Shown piece after piece: positions 32,654-35,856 of a DNA stretch of 35,856 nt (within the stretch, counting starts at the first letter, position 1; every line of letters begins with the position of its first letter). Source of the DNA: DATMXS01 sp050260275 (GTDB lineage Bacteria > Acidobacteriota > Terriglobia > Bryobacterales > Bryobacteraceae); contig JBLNBX010000033.1 of the NCBI GenBank assembly GCA_050260275.1, positions 1 through 35,856 on the forward strand. The letters run 5' to 3'. Under the pieces are notes generated by a model that was not told the origin of the DNA, made no database searches, and saw nothing but the letters and a program-made list of their open reading frames with translations. Made by a program: the position numbers and the translations under genes.

Positions 32654-33382
32654 ATGAACGCTGTTCTCGCGATCGCCCTGGCGCTTACCGGGGCGGCCTG
32701 GGCCCAGGAGTCCGCTAAACCAGCGGCGCTCACGGTGGAGCAGATCATGGACAAGTCGATTGAGGCCCTCGGTGGCCGCGCCGCACTCGAAAAAATCACG
32801 AGTACGGTGATAAAGTCCAAAATCGACGTTACTTTCGCCGGCCTCACCGCTTCGTCCGTCATCTACATGAAGGCGCCGGACAAGCGCGCGAGCGTCACCA
32901 CGGTCGACGGATATGGCCAGATCAAGGAAGGCTGCGACGGCTCGATCGCCTGGAACGAAACGCCTGATGGGGGATTTCAGGAGTTCAGCGGCGAACGGCT
33001 TCTGCAAGCAAAACGGCTAGCGGTTTTCCAGCCTGAGTTGAGATGGCGGGAGATTTACCCGCACGCCGAAGTAAAGGGGAAAGAGGTACTTGACGGGCGC
33101 GAGGCGTGGGTGCTGACGCTGTTCCCGAAATCCGGCAAGCCGGTCACCGAGTACATAGATGCGGAAACGTTCCTGCCCGTCAAGAACGTCGTGCCCATCA
33201 TCGACGATCAGGGAGAGTACGACGTCACGACCGAGCTGTCAGATTTCCGGGAGGTGCAGGGCGTGAAATTCCCCTTCACCATACGGCAATCGACGGCGAT
33301 GGGCGATCTGATAATAGAGGTGACCGAAATCAACAACAACGTGCCCATCGAGGACACGGTGTTTGCAAAACCGTCAAAGTAG
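32654..33382 (+). CDS. Secreted LolA/LolB-like outer-membrane lipoprotein-sorting family protein (copy 1)
   Basis: A 242-residue exported protein with signal peptide MNAVLAIALALTGAAWAQ. The mature part has the pattern of the LolA-like fold: an initial helix LTVEQIMDKSIEALGGRAAL, a strand-rich section with KAPDKRASVTTVDGYGQIKE and GCDGSIAWNETPDGG, then LRWREIYPHAEVKGKEVLDG, VTEYIDAETFLPVK and a final strand run ending VTEINNNVPIEDTVFAKPS. Proteins of this build bind lipids or lipoproteins in the periplasm, but none of the Acidobacterial ones is assigned here. ATG 32654 is supported by GGAGG six bases upstream. The next gene is a clear paralogue. Confidence 0.85.
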   Translation: MNAVLAIALALTGAAWAQESAKPAALTVEQIMDKSIEALGGRAALEKITSTVIKSKIDVTFAGLTASSVIYMKAPDKRASVTTVDGYGQIKEGCDGSIAWNETPDGGFQEFSGERLLQAKRLAVFQPELRWREIYPHAEVKGKEVLDGREAWVLTLFPKSGKPVTEYIDAETFLPVKNVVPIIDDQGEYDVTTELSDFREVQGVKFPFTIRQSTAMGDLIIEVTEINNNVPIEDTVFAKPSK

Positions 33383-33445
33383 CACCCGGCGATCGAACTT
33401 CGCGCCGCTGTAATCGGTTCAGCGCCCTTGACGGGCAGGAGGAAT

Positions 33446-34168
33446 ATGCGCGCAGCCGCATTCGCAGTATCAATCGTTCTTGCCGGACTAGCTTCGGCAC
33501 AGCAGACCGCGATGACCGCCGACGAGATCATCGAAAAATCGATCGAGTTCTCCGGCGGCAGGGCGGCTGTGGATAGGGTGACGAGCACTGTTTCCAAGGG
33601 AATTGCCACCATCGAGTTCGCGGGCGGCGTGACGGCAGGGGTGGAAACATATGCCAAGGCGCCGGACAAGTTCCTCATGATCATGACGCTGGGGGAAATG
33701 GGCCAGGTGCGGCAGGGGTACGACGGCAAGGTGGCCTGGTCCGAGGACCCGCAGTTCGGGCTGCGCGAGTTGGAAGGAGAACAAGCGGCGCAGATCAAGC
33801 GCCAGGCCGTCTTCCACTCCGCCCTGAGGTGGAAGGAGATGTTCCCGAAAGCCGAGGTCAGGGGCAAAGAGAAGATCGGCGACCGTGAGGTCTGGGCCGT
33901 TGTGCTGACCCCCACCGAAGGCAAGCCGGTGACCCAGTTTTTCGACGCGAGCGACTTTAGCCTTGTCCGCCAGGTGATGAAGCAGCCCAGCGATCAGGGC
34001 GAGATCGAGATTACCGTGGACCTGTCGGATTACCGCGAAGTGGACGGCGTCAAAGCGCCCTTCTTGATGAAGCAGACTTTGCCGATGGGCGAGATAAGCA
34101 TCGCCCTAACGGAGATGAAGCACAACGTGGAGATCGACGACGCGAAGTTCGCCAAGCCGGCGAACTAG
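33446..34168 (+). CDS. Secreted LolA/LolB-like outer-membrane lipoprotein-sorting family protein (copy 2)
   Basis: A 240-residue exported protein, paralogue of the gene 63 bases upstream. The signal peptide is MRAAAFAVSIVLAGLASAQ. It repeats the copy-1 landmarks in order: MTADEIIEKSIEFSGGRAAV, KAPDKFLMIMTLGEMGQVRQ, GYDGKVAWSEDPQFG, LRWKEMFPKAEVRGKEKIGD, VTQFFDASDFSLVRQV and the end LTEMKHNVEIDDAKFAKP. By eye, about half of the aligned landmark residues are identical. AGGAGG lies six bases before ATG 33446; 18 bases upstream an alternative ATG precedes the signal peptide. Both copies are probably on one transcript and may bind related ligands. The stop lies four bases from the stop of the converging methyltransferase gene, leaving no room for a separate terminator. 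Confidence 0.85.
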   Translation: MRAAAFAVSIVLAGLASAQQTAMTADEIIEKSIEFSGGRAAVDRVTSTVSKGIATIEFAGGVTAGVETYAKAPDKFLMIMTLGEMGQVRQGYDGKVAWSEDPQFGLRELEGEQAAQIKRQAVFHSALRWKEMFPKAEVRGKEKIGDREVWAVVLTPTEGKPVTQFFDASDFSLVRQVMKQPSDQGEIEITVDLSDYREVDGVKAPFLMKQTLPMGEISIALTEMKHNVEIDDAKFAKPAN

Positions 34169-34172
34169 CCCG

Positions 34173-34724
34173 TCAGCCGAGAGCCTTCCAAAGCAGCCAG
34201 GCGGCGCCGGCGAGAAATCCAAGCGCTGCCTGGTATTCTTCGTTCTTGCGATAGAGCCGGAGCTGGAATCCTGCCTTGCTCCCGCCAGCGCGCAGCCGCG
34301 GCCACAGCAGCGGCACCCTCGAAGCGTAGGCTTCGTATTCCGGAAACAGCTTCCTCAGGTGCTGCTCTTCCAACTCGATGACGGGAAGGTAGATCAGCCC
34401 GAATACAGCCGCGAAAAGCGCCGCCAGCAACCAACTCTGAGCCGCGAGTGCCAGTCCCGCCGCGACGATTAGTGTGCCGAGGTACAGCGGGTTCCGCAGA
34501 TGCGCATACGGGCCGCTGGTGGCCAGACGCTCGTTTTTCGCCAAGTGCCCCGCTGCCCAGGCGCGCAGCGCCAGGCCAAGCACCGCCACGGGCAATCCGG
34601 CCGCAAGCGACGCGGCGGATGGCTGCGACAGCCATGCGAACGCGGCCACGAGCAGAAAGCCGCCAGGCACGCGCATCCGCGCCACAGTGTCGGCATATCG
34701 CTTAGGGAACCAGTAGCGCCGCAT
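34173..34724 (-). CDS. Isoprenylcysteine carboxyl methyltransferase (ICMT)-like membrane enzyme
   Basis: A 183-residue integral membrane methyltransferase of the ICMT/phospholipid-methyltransferase family. Four or so hydrophobic segments are visible. The family signature is SGPYAHLRNPLYLGTLIVAA, followed by VIELEEQHLRKLFPEYEAYA, which holds the Glu-Glu and the FPEYxxYxxRV pattern. The C-terminal stretch (KAGFQLRLYRKNEEYQAA) is a less common tail. Bacterial members act on unknown small molecules or lipids. Its ATG overlaps the stop of the GT9 gene by one base (TGATG), so they are cotranslated. Co-occurrence with a heptosyltransferase-like gene hints at a lipid role. Confidence 0.88.
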   Translation of the reverse strand: MRRYWFPKRYADTVARMRVPGGFLLVAAFAWLSQPSAASLAAGLPVAVLGLALRAWAAGHLAKNERLATSGPYAHLRNPLYLGTLIVAAGLALAAQSWLLAALFAAVFGLIYLPVIELEEQHLRKLFPEYEAYASRVPLLWPRLRAGGSKAGFQLRLYRKNEEYQAALGFLAGAAWLLWKALG

Positions 34725-35683
34725 CAGGCGAGCCTCCGCGAGGTCACCCGCGCTTTCAGGGCCTCGAAGACGGCGTCACTGTCGATGCGTAGGATGCTCG
34801 CGTCGTATTCGGAGCGGCGCCTGTAGGTGGTCACCGCGCTAGGGTCGCGCAGCACGGTAAACGTCGAGCCGTAGGGACCGTTGCGCGCCGGGTCGGTGGG
34901 GCCGAAGATGGCGACTCCCGGCTTGCAGAGGGCAGCGGCCAGATGAAGAGGGCCGCTATCGATGCCGACCACGGCTGCGGCGCGGCGCGTGGCGTAGATC
35001 AGCCCGGGGATGCCCGAGATGTGGACGCGCGCGCCGGCAATACTCCCCAGCGCGTCCTCGGAGCCGGGTGCGCCGTTGATGACGAGCTCCATTCCCAGCT
35101 CGGCGCGGACCCGCGCGGCCAGCGCGGCATAGCGCTCCAGCGGCCACTGCTTTCCCATCCAACCGGCCAGCGGACTGGCCAACACGAATGGCCCGGTGGG
35201 GAGTCTGCCCTCCGGCTGGCCCTCGGGGAGGGGGAACTGCCGCAGTATGGTGGACGCTCCAGCCGCACGGGCGAGTTCGAGGTGGCGGTCCACGATGTGT
35301 GTCGCGGAAACCAGGACGCGATCGGAATAGAACAGCGCGGCCAGGCGTTCACGAACCTGCGATTGGTGATAGCCGAACAGGTGCTCGGGCCGCGCCACCG
35401 TTCCGGCGAGCGCGGACTGAATCAACCCCTGAAAATCGACTGCGATATCGTAGCGTTCGCGGCCAAGCGCGCGCATCGCTTCGAAAATGCCCCGCACGCT
35501 GCTGCGGTCGATGGGAATGAGCCTGTCAATGAACGGATTGCCCTCGAGCAATTGGAGCCAGCGCCTGTGAACAGCCCAGGTGAGCTGCGCTCCCGGCCAG
35601 CTATGCTTCAGCGTGGCTGCCGCAGGAAGCGTGTGGATAATGTCGCCCATCGAGCTGAGCCGCAGGATAAGTATGCGGCGCAC
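34724..35683 (-). CDS. GT9 glycosyltransferase, heptosyltransferase (WaaC)-like
   Basis: A protein of about 319 residues in glycosyltransferase family 9, which adds heptose or a similar sugar to the lipopolysaccharide core at the cytoplasmic face of the inner membrane. The start RRILILRLSSMGDIIHTLPA is the family N-terminus. FVLASPLAGWMGKQWPLERY marks the second Rossmann half, and VVGIDSGPLHLAAALCKPGV with FGPTDPARNGPYG is the donor-binding region. I chose the GTG at 35683 because the family begins right there; an ATG at 35722 would add 13 residues but overlap the upstream gene. Neither has a strong Shine-Dalgarno. Donor identity (heptose or another) cannot be read. It follows the tail gene by 10 bases. 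Confidence 0.9.
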   Translation of the reverse strand: MRRILILRLSSMGDIIHTLPAAATLKHSWPGAQLTWAVHRRWLQLLEGNPFIDRLIPIDRSSVRGIFEAMRALGRERYDIAVDFQGLIQSALAGTVARPEHLFGYHQSQVRERLAALFYSDRVLVSATHIVDRHLELARAAGASTILRQFPLPEGQPEGRLPTGPFVLASPLAGWMGKQWPLERYAALAARVRAELGMELVINGAPGSEDALGSIAGARVHISGIPGLIYATRRAAAVVGIDSGPLHLAAALCKPGVAIFGPTDPARNGPYGSTFTVLRDPSAVTTYRRRSEYDASILRIDSDAVFEALKARVTSRRLA

Positions 35684-35693
35684 CTCGCCCGGC

Positions 35694-35856
35694 TTACTTC
35701 GCGCTCTGCCGCTGGTGAACATGCCGAATCAGTTCCCGTGCAAGCCGGTCGTCCTCGTCTTCCCTTTGGACGATCTCGTCAGGCTCAATGGCGGTTTCTA
35801 CCTCTGCCCTACTTGCGTTAACGACGTAGCTGACGGAGCGAAGCGCGGCCGTGAGT
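35694..35856 (-). CDS. C-terminal end of an unidentified protein, cut by window edge
   Basis: Translation of the minus strand from the window edge gives 53 residues and a TAA at 35694-35696. The piece reads LTAALRSVSYVVNAS, then RAEVETAIEPDEIVQREDED and DRLARELIRHVHQRQSAK. It is charged, mostly helical and acidic in the middle. I do not recognise it. The composition and the 10-base spacing to the GT9 start say it is a genuine gene end. An envelope or LPS-related protein would fit the neighbours, but this is only a guess. Confidence 0.7.
   Translation of the reverse strand, partial: LTAALRSVSYVVNASRAEVETAIEPDEIVQREDEDDRLARELIRHVHQRQSAK

Noticed and set aside
1..35856. tRNA, rRNA, CRISPR arrays, insertion sequences, prophage genes
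   Set aside because: No T-loop motifs, spaced direct repeats, transposase-like products or phage genes were seen when reading the gaps and genes.

Overview
The window looks like chromosomal DNA of a high-GC Gram-negative bacterium, most likely an Acidobacteriota of the Bryobacter/Solibacter type. That is an inference from the gene families: a von Willebrand A protein of the kind common in Acidobacteria, an SBBP beta-propeller protein, a LolA-like tandem pair, small secreted proteins, a split LigD system and a Tad locus. No rRNA, tRNA, CRISPR array, insertion sequence or prophage was found.

Region 1 (1-11481, all on the minus strand). This is one run of closely spaced genes, read right to left: LigD-type primase/polymerase, LigC/LigD-type ATP-dependent DNA ligase, SIMPL-domain secreted protein, a 56-residue protein that overlaps an amidase gene, the amidase, a polytopic membrane protein, then a Tad (Flp pilus) assembly set: CpaB/RcpC, secretin CpaC/RcpA, CpaE/TadZ, ATPase TadA/CpaF and the start of TadB, which is cut by the window edge. 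A GC-rich repeat-bearing gap separates tadA from tadB.

Region 2 (11923-21875). This is a surface-glycan region. After a small secreted protein, a plus-strand series encodes a large polytopic membrane protein, a methyltransferase, a GNAT acyltransferase, an FkbH-type HAD protein, an acyl carrier protein and a zinc-ribbon methyltransferase. Facing it on the minus strand are a GtrB/ArnC-like glycosyltransferase and a WecE/RffA sugar aminotransferase, joined by a 4-base stop/start overlap. Together these suggest that an acyl group, possibly glyceryl, is loaded on the carrier protein and transferred to a dTDP-4-amino-4,6-dideoxyhexose that is then built into a cell-surface glycan. This is inference.

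Region 3 (22253-29029, plus strand). A 913-residue secreted protein combines SBBP and FG-GAP-like repeats. It is followed by a tight three-gene cassette: a 72-residue membrane peptide with a YIDPGAGS motif, a NoeA-like methyltransferase whose N-terminal half carries a kinase-like catalytic loop, and a membrane-anchored alkaline-phosphatase-superfamily protein with a beta-rich tail. A candidate terminator closes the cassette.

Region 4 (29329-35856). Housekeeping and envelope genes: recA, a VWFA protein and an RluD-family pseudouridine synthase (minus); two tandem paralogous LolA-like secreted proteins (plus); an isoprenylcysteine-methyltransferase-like membrane enzyme, a heptosyltransferase-like GT9 protein and the tail of an unidentified gene (minus).
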